DNA of 5,913 bases, taken from the NCBI GenBank assembly GCA_013331535.1, contig DUGF01000093.1, positions 3,963 to 9,875 on the forward strand. Direction: 5' to 3'. Positions 5,435-5,913 of this stretch are shown here, in pieces. Positions within the stretch are counted from its first letter, which is position 1, and every line of letters starts with the position of its first letter. The translations under genes and the position numbers were made by a program. Below the pieces are notes generated by a model, which worked only from the letters and a program-made list of their open reading frames with translations, was not told the origin of the DNA and searched no databases. This DNA comes from Microcaldota archaeon (lineage in GTDB: Archaea; Micrarchaeota; Micrarchaeia; Anstonellales; Bilamarchaeaceae).

Positions 5435-5913
5435 CTAAAAATGCCTCCTCGCGCTTTCCTTCAACGCGGCTATCCCGACCAATTCCTTTCCGCTCAAATA
5501 TTCTATTAAGGCTTTTCCTGACAATGAGATATAGCTGAATTTTGTTTTATCTATTCCGAATTTTTCAATTGCGGTTATCGTGTGCCCGCCTCCTACAATC
5601 GAAAAGTTGGTGCAGTCTGCGATTATGTTAAGGATTTCCTTTGTCCCTGTTGCAAACTCGTCAATTTCATAAACTCCGAGCGGTCCATTTATCATAATTG
5701 TTTTCGCGTTCGCAAGGATTTCTTTGTATTTTGCGATGGTTTTCGGGCCAATATCAAATATCTCGCCCTTTTCCATGCATCCGGAATCCGACACATCGCA
5801 GTCAATCCGTTTTCCTTCAACATTTATTCCGCAATCTAGCGGAATCACTATCTTATCCCCGTACTTTTGAATGATCATCTTTACTTCGCCGAGTTTTTCA
5901 AGCAAACCTTTTG
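5435..5913 (-). CDS. pgk: Phosphoglycerate kinase, C-terminal part (5' end beyond window)
   Basis: The visible 158 residues are the nucleotide-binding C-terminal domain of phosphoglycerate kinase, which interconverts 1,3-bisphosphoglycerate plus ADP and 3-phosphoglycerate plus ATP in glycolysis and gluconeogenesis. The frame continues through the window edge, so no start is annotated; the first Met-like codon in view (TTG, 5903-5905) is an internal Leu. Recognisable are KYGDKIVIPLD, FDIGPKTIAKY, MINGPLGVYE, EFATGTKEI, IVGGGHT and the end of the domain, SGKELVGIAAL. Two positions differ from the textbook pattern. GGGDT is GGGHT, which I believe also occurs in archaeal enzymes. The glycine-rich STGGGA loop near the C-terminus reads SLSGKA (5510-5527). 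The gene ends with TAG at 5435-5437. Confidence 0.95.
   Translation of the reverse strand, partial: KGLLEKLGEVKMIIQKYGDKIVIPLDCGINVEGKRIDCDVSDSGCMEKGEIFDIGPKTIAKYKEILANAKTIMINGPLGVYEIDEFATGTKEILNIIADCTNFSIVGGGHTITAIEKFGIDKTKFSYISLSGKALIEYLSGKELVGIAALKESARRHF

Overview
This 5.9 kb window looks like chromosomal DNA from an archaeon with a compact genome. The evidence is an archaeal-type phosphoglycerate kinase, a CorA-like transporter with an archaeal-style first membrane segment, two HEPN/nucleotidyltransferase (MNT) gene pairs, and TATA-like boxes about 26 nt before the start codons of stand-alone genes, as expected for leaderless archaeal mRNAs. A DPANN-type or uncultured lineage is plausible, but that is inference; no rRNA or other marker is present to settle it.

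Layout. Positions 1-563 (+) hold the tail of what is probably an MNT gene, overlapping a complete HEPN-domain gene. carA, the glutaminase subunit of carbamoyl-phosphate synthetase, follows at 639-1718 (+), with no carB in the window. A second MNT/HEPN pair lies on the minus strand (2619 down to 1713). Its MNT gene is intact, but its HepT-type HEPN gene is interrupted by about 105 bp made of two tandem hairpins that bring in an in-frame TGA. The catalytic RX4HXY motif lies beyond that stop, in the same frame. Divergent from the pair is a CorA-family gene (2671-3780, +) that lacks the GMN signature. A TATA-like box sits almost exactly midway between the two divergent start codons.

Positions 3820-5431 (+) carry two proteins I do not recognise. 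The first is interrupted by an in-frame TAA after 40 codons. The second overlaps its end in the +1 frame and ends in a helix-turn-helix-like segment. The window closes with the C-terminal part of phosphoglycerate kinase on the minus strand (5435 to the edge).

How it fits together. Two housekeeping genes (carA, pgk) are interspersed with accessory genes: two toxin-antitoxin-like MNT/HEPN modules and a putative DNA-binding gene pair. The most interesting structure is the tandem hairpin insertion in hepT. The two hairpins share a short core (ATACCCC plus CTGCTTGCAG), while their outer arms are unrelated in sequence. That suggests either a small palindromic repeat family or template-switch-driven palindrome growth, and it has separated the toxin's catalytic site from its N-terminal part while leaving the antitoxin gene intact.
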